Positions 53,824-62,961 of a stretch of 64,000 nt of DNA are shown here, one piece after another. Location: positions 62,001 through 126,000 of the forward strand of contig NZ_BMWH01000005.1 of NCBI RefSeq assembly GCF_014651135.1, in the 5' to 3' direction. Source of the DNA: Streptomyces echinoruber. GTDB lineage: Bacteria > Actinomycetota > Actinomycetes > Streptomycetales > Streptomycetaceae. Within the stretch, counting starts at the first letter, position 1, and each line of letters opens with the position of its first letter. The notes beneath the pieces were generated by a model, which saw nothing but the letters and a program-made list of their open reading frames with translations, made no database searches and was not told where the DNA came from. The position numbers and the translations under genes are program-made.

Positions 53824-54876
53824 GTGACCGAGACCGAGGCCGACCGCGCACCCGGGCCCCTGACACCGCAGAAGCTGTTCGAGATGATGGCCGGTTTCAA
53901 GGCGACCGCCGTCCTGCGCGCCGCCGTCGAGCTGGGTGTCTTCGACGCGCTGGCGAAGGGACCGGCGGACGCGGCGGAGGTGGCGGCCCGGCTGGGCGCC
54001 GATCCGCGCGGCACCCGGCTGCTGCTGGGCGCCCTGGCCGCGCTGCGCCTGCTCCAGGAACGCGGCGGCCACTACGAACTGGCGCCCGGCGCCGACGAGT
54101 TGCTGGTCAGCAGCAGCCCGCGGTACTGCGGCGGCATCACCGCGGTGGCCTCCAGCCAGGGCGAGTGGGAGGCGCTGGGGCAGCTGGCGCGGACCGTGCG
54201 CGAGGGGACCCCCGTGCCGGGCGTCGACGCGCTCGCGCCCGACTTCCCCTACTGGGCGGACTTCGCCACCCACACCACGTTCGGCACGCTGCGCGCGGCC
54301 GAGCTGCTGGCGGACGTGCTCGACCCCTGGGCCCGCCCGCGTACGGCGCTGCACGTGCTGGACGTCGGCTGCGGCCACGGCCTGGCCGGTTACGTCCTCG
54401 CCCGGCGCCTGCCGCAGGCCCGCGTCCACTCGCAGGACTGGCCGACCGTGCTGGAGGTGGCCGCCCGGCACGCCGAACGGCTGGGCGTGCGCGACCGGGT
54501 GGAGATGCTGCCGGGCGACGCCTTCGACGTCCCGCTCACCCGGACCTACGACCTGATCGTGCTCGGCAACGTGCTGTTCCACTTCCCGCCCGAGCGGGCC
54601 GCCGCGCTGGTACGCCGGCTGGCCGGGGCGCTCACCCCGGACGGCCGGCTCGTCGTGGTGGGCTTCACCACCGGCGACCAGCCTCCGGCGGACGAGCCGC
54701 ACGCCCACCTGCTGGGGCTGCTGATGCTCTCCTGGACACGGGGCGGCGAGATGCACTCGACGGCCGCGCACCGCGCGATGCTGGCCGCGGCGGGACTGAC
54801 GGACACCGAGCTGCACACCCGCCCGGGCCTGCCGCTGCGCGTCCTGGTCGCCGCCCGCCCCGGCTCCGCCGGCTGA
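53824..54876 (+). CDS. SAM-dependent O-methyltransferase
   Basis: 350 residues from GTG with AGGAG 5 bases upstream. N-terminal dimerisation/winged-helix part (ELGVFDALAKGPADAAEVAA), SAM-binding VLDVGCGHGLAGYVLARRL and C-terminal DGRLVVVGFTTGD. It resembles aromatic polyketide and sugar O-methyltransferases (TcmN/DnrK group). It is related to the methyltransferase half of the fusion at 2.8 kb but divergent. Target hydroxyl unknown. Confidence 0.88.
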   Translation: MTETEADRAPGPLTPQKLFEMMAGFKATAVLRAAVELGVFDALAKGPADAAEVAARLGADPRGTRLLLGALAALRLLQERGGHYELAPGADELLVSSSPRYCGGITAVASSQGEWEALGQLARTVREGTPVPGVDALAPDFPYWADFATHTTFGTLRAAELLADVLDPWARPRTALHVLDVGCGHGLAGYVLARRLPQARVHSQDWPTVLEVAARHAERLGVRDRVEMLPGDAFDVPLTRTYDLIVLGNVLFHFPPERAAALVRRLAGALTPDGRLVVVGFTTGDQPPADEPHAHLLGLLMLSWTRGGEMHSTAAHRAMLAAAGLTDTELHTRPGLPLRVLVAARPGSAG

Positions 54877-55029
54877 GCGGCCGTGCGGCGCTGCGTGCCC
54901 GCGACGGCTCGCGGTAGCCTCCGGCGGGACGCTCGAGCCGGACTCGAGCGCGGTGTGGGAGGCAAGGGACGAGCCGCCCGGACGACCCTCGGCGGGTGGC
55001 AACGACCGTGGTGCAGACAGGAGTTGTGC

Positions 55030-55653
55030 ATGGCGACCGGCGCACGGCCCGACGAGCGGATCCCGTCCCCGGCCCCCGGGCCCGGCGCCCGCCGGTGGCG
55101 CGTGCCGCCGGCGACGGCGTCCGTGCTGCTGGTCACCGGGGCGGTGACCGCGGCCCAGTTCCCCTTCCCCGAGGTACTTCAGGCGCTGCGCCGCGACCCC
55201 GACGCGCTGGCGGCGGGCGAGTGGTGGCGGTCCCTGTCCCCGCTGCTCGTGCAGTCCCCCGGCTGGCAGGCCCTGGTGACCGTGCCCGCCGTCGCGGCCC
55301 TCGGCGTCCCCGTCGAGCGGATCCTCGGCGCGCGGGGCATGCTGGCGCTGTACCTGGTGCCCGCGGCCGTCGGCGAACTCGCCGGCTACCTGTGGCAGCC
55401 GCACGGCGCCGGCAACTCCATCGCCGTGCTGGGGCTGGCCGGCGGCCTGGTGTCCTGGCTCTTCCTGGAGGCCCAGGACCGGGGCTGGCCCCGGCCGCTG
55501 CTCAACCGGGTGCGGATCTGGGGGGCGGCGGTGCTGGCCGGGGCGGTCGTGGACACGGCCCTCCGCGACATCCACGGCCTGCCCACCCTGACCGGTGCCG
55601 CGCTCGGCGCGGGGCTGCTGCTGCGCCGTCGCCGTCGTAGAAAGGCCGCCTGA
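55030..55653 (+). CDS. Rhomboid-like membrane protein
   Basis: 207 residues from ATG with AGGAG 6 bases upstream. Several membrane helices with the rhomboid pattern AGEWWRSLSPLL and GAGNSIAVLGLAGGLVSW, where Ser of the NS motif is the nucleophile position. The helix that should carry the catalytic His reads TLTGAALGAG, with Thr in its place, so it is probably a pseudoprotease. It follows the methyltransferase gene on the same strand. A link to the pathway is not clear. Confidence 0.65.
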   Translation: MATGARPDERIPSPAPGPGARRWRVPPATASVLLVTGAVTAAQFPFPEVLQALRRDPDALAAGEWWRSLSPLLVQSPGWQALVTVPAVAALGVPVERILGARGMLALYLVPAAVGELAGYLWQPHGAGNSIAVLGLAGGLVSWLFLEAQDRGWPRPLLNRVRIWGAAVLAGAVVDTALRDIHGLPTLTGAALGAGLLLRRRRRRKAA

Positions 55654-55733
55654 CGGCGCGGAAAGGTCTGACGGCCGACGGGCCGACGGGCCAGCGGGTC
55701 GGCGGGTCGGCAACGACAGAGCGACAACCGACA

Positions 55734-55773
55734 GAGTGAGGGCGTCCCCGGAAGTCCGGGGACGCCCTCACTC
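55734..55773. terminator. 19-bp perfect terminator hairpin
   Basis: GAGTGAGGGCGTCCCCGGA, loop AG, and its perfect reverse complement. It lies between the convergent rhomboid-like and LLM oxidoreductase genes. GACGGGCC/GCGGGTCG repeats precede it (about 55670-55712). Confidence 0.85.
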
Positions 55774-55791
55774 GTCGGGTACGGCGGTCCG

Positions 55792-56967
55792 TCACACCCC
55801 CGCACCCGCACCCACGGACACGCCCGCGCCCGCGTCCACGTCCGCGCCACACCGCTCCCGCACCGCGTTCAGCCGGTCCAGGCCGTCGAGCACCGTGTCC
55901 GTGTCGCCCACGAAGTCCACCAGGCAGGCGATCTCGTCCGCGCCCGCGGCCCGCACCCGGGCGGCGACCCCGGCGCACCGCTCGACCGAGCCGATGAGCG
56001 AGGTGCCGTCGAGGTAGCGGTTGACGCCGAGTTCGGCGAGCCGTTCGCGTGCCTCCTGCCGGGTCATGAAGTCACGGCCTTGCCGGCCGCCGCTCATGGA
56101 GCCGCCCGCCCCGACCGCCCGGGCCTCCAGGTCGATCGCGGTGAGCAGGTACCGCTTCAGCCACGGCACCGCCACGGCCCGCGCCGCGTCGTCGGTGTCG
56201 GCGACGTAGGTGTGCATCATGACGGTGACGCGGCCCGCGTCGAAGCCCGCCTCGGCGCGGGCGCGGCGGTAGGCGGCGATCTTGCCGGTGAGCGCGTCGA
56301 GGTCCTGGTTCTCCAGGTGGGTCAGGACGTTGGTACCCAGCCGGCCCGCCTCCCGGAAGGTCTCCTCGCTGCGGGACGCCGTGATCCACAGGGGGAGTTC
56401 GCGCTGGACGGGGCGCGGGAAGAGGTCCAGCTCGACCTCGTCGCCGCCCGGGCCGCGCCCCGTCCAGCGGCCCGAGGACCAGGCGCGGCGGATGGCGGCG
56501 ATGTCCGCGACGACGCGCTCGCGGCGGGTGGCGTAGGCGTCGGGGGCGAGCACGAAGTCGTTGACGTTCCAGCCGGAGCCGACGCAGATCGCGGCCCGCC
56601 CGCCGGAGATGCCGTCCACGACCGCGAAGTCCTCCACGACGCGCGCCGGATGGTGCAGCGGCGTGACCACGCTGCCGGCCCGTAGCTGCACGCGCCGGGT
56701 CACCGCGGCCAGCGCCGCCGAGGTCACGGCCGGGTTGGGGAAGGCGCCGCCGAAGCGGTGGAAGTGGCGTTCGGGCGTGGAGACGAAGTCGAAGCCGAGC
56801 GCGTCGGCGCGTGCGGCGCTCGCCAGCAGCAGCCGGTAGGCCTCGGTGGCGCCGTCGCCGACGGCCGCGAAGAAGAACAGCCCGAAGCCGAGCCCGCCGC
56901 GGGGCGGGGCCGGGGCCGGTCCGGGTGCGGCCGGGTGCGCGGGGGCGGGGGAGGACACGTCCGTCAT
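55792..56967 (-). CDS. LLM-class flavin monooxygenase (MupA-like)
   Basis: 391 residues. Luciferase-like fold of the subgroup seen in natural-product pathways: GLGFGLFFFAAVGDG, STPERHFHRFGGAFPNPAVT, SVVTPLHHPARVVEDFAVVD, SGGRAAICVGSGWN. It uses FMN or F420 with a separate reductase. The start overlaps the glycosyltransferase stop (ATGA), so it is in the sugar/glycosyltransfer operon. It might oxidise the aglycone or a sugar; which is open. Ala/Gly/Val-rich repeat tail. Confidence 0.88.
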   Translation of the reverse strand: MTDVSSPAPAHPAAPGPAPAPPRGGLGFGLFFFAAVGDGATEAYRLLLASAARADALGFDFVSTPERHFHRFGGAFPNPAVTSAALAAVTRRVQLRAGSVVTPLHHPARVVEDFAVVDGISGGRAAICVGSGWNVNDFVLAPDAYATRRERVVADIAAIRRAWSSGRWTGRGPGGDEVELDLFPRPVQRELPLWITASRSEETFREAGRLGTNVLTHLENQDLDALTGKIAAYRRARAEAGFDAGRVTVMMHTYVADTDDAARAVAVPWLKRYLLTAIDLEARAVGAGGSMSGGRQGRDFMTRQEARERLAELGVNRYLDGTSLIGSVERCAGVAARVRAAGADEIACLVDFVGDTDTVLDGLDRLNAVRERCGADVDAGAGVSVGAGAGV

Positions 56968-58271
56968 CGGGCTGCTCCTTGCGGGAGGGGGGAGGTGCGG
57001 GTGGGGGCGGTGTCCCGCGCGGCGGCGACCAGTCGCTCCACCGTCGGGACGATCTGCTGCGGCGTCGGGCGGGAGAGCATCGCCCGGCGGATGCCGTCGG
57101 CGGCCCGGCGGTAGGACGGGTCGTGCAGGAGCCGGCGCACGACGGCGCGCAGCGTCTCCGGGTCGGCCTGGTCGCCGGTGAGGTGCACGCTCGCGCCGGT
57201 CCGGGAGAGGTGGGCGGAGTAGAAGCTCTGGTCCGGCATCTGAGTGATCGTCAGTTGCGGCAGGCCGTACAGCGCGGCGGTCAGCATCGATCCCACGCCG
57301 CCGTGGTGGATCACCAGGTCGCAGGAGGGCAGCAGCATGTGCAGGGCGCCGTCCTCGACGACCCGGACGCCCTCGGGCACCCGGTCCAGCAGCGGCCGCT
57401 GGGCGGGCACGACGGCGGTCACCAGGTCGACGTCCGGTGCGGCGAGGGCGTCCAGGACGCGCGGGGCGAAGAAGGACCGCCCGCCGGCCACCTCCGTCAT
57501 GGTGATGCCGAGGGTGACGCACACCCGCGGCCGGGCGTCGCGGCGCAGGAACCAGCCGGGCACGTGCTGGGAGTTGCTGTAGGGCACGTACCGCACCGGC
57601 ACGCGCCGGGTGGTGCCGTCGACCTGGAGGTCGTCGGGGCAGGCGTCGATGTTCCACCACTCCGGGAGGGTGTCCAGGTCGATCCCGAAGCGCGCGAACA
57701 GCTCCGCGAACTGCGGCGGCAGGTTGTGCCGGCCGATGCCGCGGCCCACGATGTCGGGCCCCCACAGGTAGCGCAGCGAGACGGCGCCGCAGGCCGCGGC
57801 CGCCAGCGGACCGGCGAGCGTCGTCGGCTCCCACACCACGGCGTCCGGCCGCCACGCGCGGGCGAAGTCCACCAGGTCGTCGGCCATGCCGTCGGCGACC
57901 GTGCAGAACAGCGCCTTGGGGTCCCCGGGCCGGGTGGCGACGTCGGCCGGGCGGGTGGCGGCGTCGGCCGGGCGGGCAGCGGCCCGGTCACCGTGGGAGG
58001 CGGCAGCGTCGACCGGGCGGACGGCGGCCCGGTCACGGTGGGAGGCAGCGGCGTCGGCCGGGCGGGTGGCGGTCTGGTCGCGGTAGCGGGCGGCGAAGTC
58101 GGTCTCGCCGCCCACCGGGACCACCGGCAGCCCGGAGCGGGCCACGGTCTCGACGAGTTCCGGCTGGGCCGCCACGCACACCTCGTGGCCCGCGGCCCGC
58201 AGCGCCCAGGCGAAGGGCGCCATGACGAAGTAGTGCGACGGCAGGACCGCCGTGACGAACAGCACACGCAC
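56964..58271 (-). CDS. Glycosyltransferase with repeat insertion
   Basis: 435 residues from GTG with GAGGAG 7 bases upstream. GT-B, N-terminus VLFVTAVLPSHYFVMAPFAW, donor motif HHGGVGSMLTAALYGLPQL. It belongs to a different branch from the four VLFTVS paralogues. In the N-terminal domain, about residues 63-110, a repeat-encoded Ala/Arg/Asp/Pro stretch is inserted in the acceptor-loop region. It is the gene after the 4-ketoreductase. Confidence 0.9.
   Translation of the reverse strand: MRVLFVTAVLPSHYFVMAPFAWALRAAGHEVCVAAQPELVETVARSGLPVVPVGGETDFAARYRDQTATRPADAAASHRDRAAVRPVDAAASHGDRAAARPADAATRPADVATRPGDPKALFCTVADGMADDLVDFARAWRPDAVVWEPTTLAGPLAAAACGAVSLRYLWGPDIVGRGIGRHNLPPQFAELFARFGIDLDTLPEWWNIDACPDDLQVDGTTRRVPVRYVPYSNSQHVPGWFLRRDARPRVCVTLGITMTEVAGGRSFFAPRVLDALAAPDVDLVTAVVPAQRPLLDRVPEGVRVVEDGALHMLLPSCDLVIHHGGVGSMLTAALYGLPQLTITQMPDQSFYSAHLSRTGASVHLTGDQADPETLRAVVRRLLHDPSYRRAADGIRRAMLSRPTPQQIVPTVERLVAAARDTAPTRTSPLPQGAAR
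57939..58090. repeat. 18/42-bp array in glycosyltransferase
   Basis: CGTCGGCCGGGCGGGTGGCG-type 18-bp units alternate with longer GCGGCCCGGTCACSGTGGGA units, in frame. Confidence 0.8.
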
Positions 58272-58282
58272 CTGGAAGCTCC

Positions 58283-59038
58283 TCAGGCCGAGAGGGACGG
58301 GTCGGGCAGGGGCACGTACTTGTCGAGCACGCGCCGGTGGTAGTGCGCGTCGAAGCGCGTGTACGCGGGCCCCACCAGCCGGCGCAGCCGCGCGATGCTG
58401 ACCCGGTGGTTGCCGCGGTGCCCGTCGACGTAGCGGCGCACCGCGGTGGTGCCCAGGCGCCGCTCGATCCGCTCGACGACGGTCTCGATCGGCACGGGCA
58501 CGCCGGAGGCGATGTTGACGACGTCCCGGGAGGCGCCCAGGGCGAGCAGGCGGCCGACGAGGGCGACGACGTCGTCGATGTCGATCAGGTCCCGGGCGGC
58601 GCCCCGGTGGATGGCCACCTCGCCGTTCCGCACCTGCCTGATCAGCGAGGGCAGGAGCTGGTGCGCGGGCTGGCCGGGGCCCACGACGTGGCCCATGCGC
58701 AGGATGAGGTGGTCCGCGCCGGACGCGCGGATCTCCTCCTCCAGGCCGCGCTTGTGCCGGCCGTAGGGGGTGCACGGCACGACGGGCTCGTCCTCCCGGC
58801 CGCGGCAGCCTTCGGCGCCGTACATGCCGGTGGAGGCGGTGGAGAAGAACACGAGCCGGCTGCCCTCGGCGCGGCAGGCGCGCAGTTCGCGGCGCACCAG
58901 GTCCGCCTCCCGGGCGAACTCGGCCTCGGAGGTGCCGGCCGCCCAGGAGACCCCGGCGGCCAGCAGGACGACGCCGTCGTAGGCGTCCCGCAGCGGTGAC
59001 AGGTGCCGGGCGAGGAAGCCGTGGCCCACGATGCGCAT
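58283..59038 (-). CDS. NDP-hexose 4-ketoreductase
   Basis: 251 residues, extended SDR of the short UrdZ3/LanZ3 type: N-terminal RIVGHGFLARHL, STASTGMYG (Ser), YGRHKRG (Tyr, Lys), ARDLIDIDDVVALVG. It reduces the 4-keto group late in deoxysugar synthesis, setting C-4 of rhodinose or amicetose. It is probably the working replacement for the broken gene at 11.0-11.6 kb. 11 bases before the glycosyltransferase gene. Confidence 0.85.
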   Translation of the reverse strand: MRIVGHGFLARHLSPLRDAYDGVVLLAAGVSWAAGTSEAEFAREADLVRRELRACRAEGSRLVFFSTASTGMYGAEGCRGREDEPVVPCTPYGRHKRGLEEEIRASGADHLILRMGHVVGPGQPAHQLLPSLIRQVRNGEVAIHRGAARDLIDIDDVVALVGRLLALGASRDVVNIASGVPVPIETVVERIERRLGTTAVRRYVDGHRGNHRVSIARLRRLVGPAYTRFDAHYHRRVLDKYVPLPDPSLSA

Positions 59039-59051
59039 CCGTCCACGCTCC

Positions 59052-60215
59052 TCAGACGCCCGCGCCGGCCGGCGCGGCGGCGAGCCGCTCCAGCAGGGGG
59101 ACCACCTCGACGGGCGACGGCTGCCGGGCGATCTCCTCGGCCAGCGCGCGGGCCCGGTCGCGGAACGCGGCCCGCTCCAGCACGGTGTGCGCGGCGTCGC
59201 GCACGGTCTCCTCCGACGCGTCGGAGGGCAGGGCGAGTCCGGCTCCGCCCGCCGCGACCAGGCCGGCGTTCTCGAACTGGTCGGCGGTCTGCGGCAGGCA
59301 CACCTGCGGAACGCCGTGCGCCAGCGCGGCGCACACCGAGCCGGCCCCGCCGTGGCTCACCAGCAGGTCGCAGCCGGTCAGGGCCCGGTCCAGCGGGAAG
59401 CGGCCCGCCGCCACCACGCCCCGCGGCAGCCGCTCCCAGCCGGCGGCGACCTCGTCGTCGACGGCGATCACGACCTCGGTGTCCGGCCCGGCCAGCGCGG
59501 TCGCGAGCGCGAGCAGCCGGCCGCGGAAGTCGAGCCGGCCGTGCCGGGGCAGCATGCTCCCCAGCGTCAGGCAGATCCGCGGCCCGCCGCGGGGCAGCCC
59601 CAGCCAGGCGGGCCGGACGTCCGCGCCGTTGTGGGGGACGTAGCGCACGACCGGGCCGCGGGCCGGGCCGCCGCCGCGCAGCGAGGGCGGGCGGACGTCG
59701 AGGACGAGCGCCGGTCCGGGCAGCGCGTCCCGGCCCAGGCGCGCCATTTCCGGGGCCAGTTCCTCGGTGGCGGGGCCCCGGGAGTCGGCGAAGTCGGACA
59801 GGCCGACGCCGGCCTCCACCCACGGGACGCCGTGGGCCGCGGCCGCGAGCCGGCCCGCGTACTCGAGGGGTTCGCTCAGCACCAGGTCCGGGCGCCAGTC
59901 CCCGACGATCCGCAGGGTTCCCTCCAGCGTGCGGGCGGCGAGCCGGCCCCAGGCGCGGGCGCTGCCGCGCCGGCGCTCGGCCGGGTCCCGCGGCGGGTGC
60001 AGCGGCCGGCCGTCGCGGTCGCGCAGCATGAAGTCCTCGAAGCCGACGTGGGGCGCGGACGCGACGGCGGGCAGCCCGGCCCCGGCGACCGTGCCGGTGA
60101 AACCCTCCGGGCAGGCGACCAGCACCTGGTGGCCCGCGGCGCGCAGCGCCCAGGCCAGTGGCACCGTCGGGAAGAAGTGCCCGTGCAGGGGCGCGGTGGT
60201 CAACAGGACCCGCAT
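59052..60215 (-). CDS. Glycosyltransferase
   Basis: 387 residues, compact GT-B without repeat insertions. N-terminus VLLTTAPLHGHFFPTVPLAW, donor motif SHGGAGSVCAALAHGVPQV. It is the sixth glycosyltransferase of the window and the most distant branch. It lies between the 4-ketoreductase and 4,6-dehydratase genes in a sugar operon. Confidence 0.92.
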   Translation of the reverse strand: MRVLLTTAPLHGHFFPTVPLAWALRAAGHQVLVACPEGFTGTVAGAGLPAVASAPHVGFEDFMLRDRDGRPLHPPRDPAERRRGSARAWGRLAARTLEGTLRIVGDWRPDLVLSEPLEYAGRLAAAAHGVPWVEAGVGLSDFADSRGPATEELAPEMARLGRDALPGPALVLDVRPPSLRGGGPARGPVVRYVPHNGADVRPAWLGLPRGGPRICLTLGSMLPRHGRLDFRGRLLALATALAGPDTEVVIAVDDEVAAGWERLPRGVVAAGRFPLDRALTGCDLLVSHGGAGSVCAALAHGVPQVCLPQTADQFENAGLVAAGGAGLALPSDASEETVRDAAHTVLERAAFRDRARALAEEIARQPSPVEVVPLLERLAAAPAGAGV

Positions 60216-60255
60216 GTCGACTCCTCGGTCGTCGTCTCGGGTGCGGTCGGGGTGG

Positions 60256-61251
60256 TCAGGACGCCGGGCGGTGCGTCCCGGACCCGGAGGTCTTCAGGGG
60301 CTGCCACCAGTCGCGGTTGTTCCGGTACCAGTCGACGAGGTCGGCGAGCCCCTGCTCGAACGGCACCCGCGGCGCGTAGCCGAGCTCCTCGCGGATCCTG
60401 CTGTCGTCGAGGGAGTACCGCAGGTCGTGCCCCTTGCGGTCGGGGACCCGGCGCACCAGGCTCCAGTCCCGGCCGCACAGGTCCAGGAGCCGCTCGGTGA
60501 TCTCCCGGTTGGTGGCGTGGTGGCCGCCGCCGATGTTGTAGATCCCGCCCGGCTCGCCCTTGGTCAGCACCAGGTGGACGGCCCGGCAGTGGTCGTCGAC
60601 GTGCAGCCACTCGCGCACGTTGCCGCCGTCGCCGTACAGCGGGACCGGCAGGCCCTGCAGGAGGTTGGTGGTGAAGAGCGGGATCAGTTTCTCCACGTGC
60701 TGGCGCGGGCCGTAGTTGTTGGAGCAGCGGGTGATCGACAGATCCAGGCCGTGGGTGCGCCAGTACGAGCGGGCGATCAGGTCGCTGCCCGCCTTGGACG
60801 CCGCGTAGGGGGAGTTGGGCAGCAGCGGGGACTCCTCCGTCCAGGAGCCCTCGTCGATGGAGCCGTAGACCTCGTCGGTGGAGACGTGCACGATCCGTTC
60901 GACACCGGAGCGCAGGCAGCCCTCCAGCACGCTCTGCGTCCCGCCGACGTTGGTGCGGACGAACTCGGCGGCGCCGGCCAGGGAGCGGTCCACGTGGGAC
61001 TCGGCGGCGAAGTGCACCACCGCGTCGTGGCCGGGCAGCACCTCCCGCAGCAGCGGCAGGTCGCAGACGTCGCCCTTGACGAACTCCAGGCGGGGGTGGT
61101 CCAGGGGCAGATTGTCGAGGTTTCCGGCGTAGGTGAGGCTGTCGACCACGGTGACACGGGCGTTGTCGAAGCCTTGGTACGCGCCGGCCAGCAGGGAGCG
61201 CACGTAGTGCGAGCCGATGAAGCCCGCGCCTCCCGTGACCAGGATCCTCAT
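60256..61251 (-). CDS. rfbB: dTDP-glucose 4,6-dehydratase
   Basis: 331 residues, the family length. ILVTGGAGFIGSHYVRSLL (NAD), VHVSTDEVYGSI (Thr-Asp-Glu catalytic set), SPYAASKAGSDLIARSY (Tyr, Lys), RCSNNYGPRQHVEKLIPLF. It makes dTDP-4-keto-6-deoxyglucose, the common precursor for all deoxysugars here. Upstream of it lies a long 15-bp array separating it from the acyltransferase gene. Confidence 0.96.
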   Translation of the reverse strand: MRILVTGGAGFIGSHYVRSLLAGAYQGFDNARVTVVDSLTYAGNLDNLPLDHPRLEFVKGDVCDLPLLREVLPGHDAVVHFAAESHVDRSLAGAAEFVRTNVGGTQSVLEGCLRSGVERIVHVSTDEVYGSIDEGSWTEESPLLPNSPYAASKAGSDLIARSYWRTHGLDLSITRCSNNYGPRQHVEKLIPLFTTNLLQGLPVPLYGDGGNVREWLHVDDHCRAVHLVLTKGEPGGIYNIGGGHHATNREITERLLDLCGRDWSLVRRVPDRKGHDLRYSLDDSRIREELGYAPRVPFEQGLADLVDWYRNNRDWWQPLKTSGSGTHRPAS

Positions 61252-61285
61252 GGTCTCTCCTTCCTCGGCCTTGCTCGACGGGGTT

Positions 61286-61485
61286 CCTCGGGGGCTCGCG
61301 GATCGGTGGCTCTCGGTCCTGTGGCCCTCGGCTCGGTGGCTCTGGGATCTGCGGCCCTCGGCTCGGTGGCTCGCGGATCGGTGGCTTCCGGCCCGGTGGT
61401 CCTCGGCTCGGTGGCTTCCGGCCCGGTGGCTCGCGGTCCTGTGGTCCTCGGCCCTGTGGCTTCCGGCCCGGTGGCCCTCGGCAGT
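61286..61485. repeat. 15-bp array upstream of rfbB
   Basis: About thirteen degenerate GGTGGCTCGCGGATC/GGTGGCCCTCGGCTC units. It fills the gap between the acyltransferase stop (61514) and the rfbB start (61251). Confidence 0.9.
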
Positions 61486-61513
61486 CTTCGGCGCCGCGGG
61501 GCCGAGCCGAGCC

Positions 61514-62737
61514 TCACGCCCCCGCCTCGAGGCGGGATCGATCCCGCGTGGACCCGGCGGCCGGCGGGGCGAGCCGCTCCAGGGCGGCGCGCAGCGCGGC
61601 ACGGTCGTCCTCGGGTCCCCGCGGGCGCGCGGCCAGCAGCGCGGTGACCCGGCTGCCGCCGCGGGTGACGCCCGGGTGGCGGCGGGCCAGCGCCGACAGG
61701 CTCTGTCCCGGCCCGGCCTCCACCAGGTGGTAGGGGCCGTCCGCCAGCAGCCGGTCGAGCGCGGCCGCGAACAGCACCGGCTCGGCGGGCTGCAGGGCCC
61801 AGAACACGGGGTCGGTCGCCTCGGCGTCGGTGAGCGGCCGGGCCGTGTAGCCGGAGACGATCGGGATGCGCGGCGGGCGCAGCGTCACCGCCCGGAAGGA
61901 CGGGATCTGCGCGGCGCAGGCCGCCCTGACCGAGGGGCTGTGGAAGCCGGTGGTGGCCCTGGCCCGCGCGCAGGTCAGGCCGTCGGCCCGCAACGCGTCG
62001 GCGACCGCGCCGAGTTCGGGCTCCGGCCCGGCGAGCAGGAGCTGCGTAGGAGAGTTGACGGCGCCGACGACGACCTGGTCGGTGAGCCGGTGCGCCACCT
62101 GCCGCGGGCTCGCGGCGACGGCGAGCATGCCGCCGGGCGGCGCCTGGGCCAGCAGCCGGACCCGTTCGGCGAGCAGCCGCACGGCGTCGCCGAGGTCCAG
62201 CACCCCGGCCAGGACGGCCGCGACCGTCTCGCCCGCGCTGTGCCCCAGCAGCGCGGCCGGCCGCAGCCCCCGGGCGTACAGCGTCCGGCCCAGCGCGTAG
62301 TCGACGGCGAACAGCAGCGGCTGGGCGCGCGAGACGTGGTCGAGCGGCACGGCGGGCGTGTCGGCGGCCCAGTCGGCGCGGATGCGCGCCCCCTCGGCGC
62401 CGAGCAGCGCGAAGACCTCGTCGACCGCCTCGGTGAACGCGGGCTCCGTGCCGTACAGGCCGTGGGCCATGGCCGGGCGCTGGGCGCCCTGGCCGGGCAG
62501 CAGCAGGGCGATCCGCTCGGGGCCGCCCGCGCCGTCGTCGGGCCGGCGGTCGTCGGGCCGGCGGTCGTCGGGCCGGCGGTCGTGTGGTCGTCGGTCGTGT
62601 GGTCGTCGGTCGTGTGGTCGTCGGTCGTCCGGCCGGTGGCCGTGCGGTAGTTGGCCGTCCGGTCGTTGGCCGTCCGGTCGTTGGCCGTCCGGCCGGCGGT
62701 CGTCCGGCGGGCGCGGGCGGGTGTCGACTGCGCTCAT
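61514..62737 (-). CDS. Malonyl/acyl-CoA:ACP transacylase with repeat N-terminus
   Basis: 407 residues from ATG with AGGAGAGG upstream. From about residue 73 it is a FabD-like acyltransferase: LLLPGQGAQ, nucleophile GHSAGE, TGFHSPSV with the catalytic His. The first 70 residues are Arg/Pro/Asp/His repeats (RPDDR/RPHDR) from a 15-bp array, unlike any family member I know. It could supply malonyl to the ACP or, like DpsD, load a special starter with the Ser-type KSIII. Confidence 0.9.
   Translation of the reverse strand: MSAVDTRPRPPDDRRPDGQRPDGQRPDGQLPHGHRPDDRRPHDRRPHDRRPHDRRPDDRRPDDRRPDDGAGGPERIALLLPGQGAQRPAMAHGLYGTEPAFTEAVDEVFALLGAEGARIRADWAADTPAVPLDHVSRAQPLLFAVDYALGRTLYARGLRPAALLGHSAGETVAAVLAGVLDLGDAVRLLAERVRLLAQAPPGGMLAVAASPRQVAHRLTDQVVVGAVNSPTQLLLAGPEPELGAVADALRADGLTCARARATTGFHSPSVRAACAAQIPSFRAVTLRPPRIPIVSGYTARPLTDAEATDPVFWALQPAEPVLFAAALDRLLADGPYHLVEAGPGQSLSALARRHPGVTRGGSRVTALLAARPRGPEDDRAALRAALERLAPPAAGSTRDRSRLEAGA
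62536..62712. repeat. 15-bp x about 12 array in acyltransferase N-terminus
   Basis: Strictly 15-bp phased: CGTCGGGCCGGCGGT x3, CGTGTGGTCGTCGGT x3, then CGTCCGGTCGTTGGC-type units. In frame with the acyltransferase. Confidence 0.95.
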
Positions 62738-62891
62738 GGTCCCTCTCCTGAAAGGCCTGAAAGGTTCGACGGTCGATCGGGGCCCGTCCCCGCGGCCGCG
62801 CGCGGCCGGACCCGCCGGGGTGCGGCGGCCCGGGAGGCGGAAGCGGACGGCGACGGAGCGGGGAACAGACGGCGACGGACCGGGAAGCAGA

Positions 62892-62922
62892 CGGCCGCCC
62901 CGCCGGGCGGGCGGGGCGGCCG
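62892..62922 (-). promoter_or_regulatory. 13-bp hairpin between ACP and acyltransferase genes
   Basis: Perfect stem CGGCCGCCCCGCC/GGCGGGGCGGCCG with a 5-base loop, in the 224-base gap between the ACP stop and the acyltransferase start. It could be a partial terminator or RNA-stabilising structure that keeps ACP levels above downstream genes. Confidence 0.55.
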
Positions 62923-62961
62923 CGGTGCGGCCGTCGGGGGACACGGCCGTGCGGGGATGGT

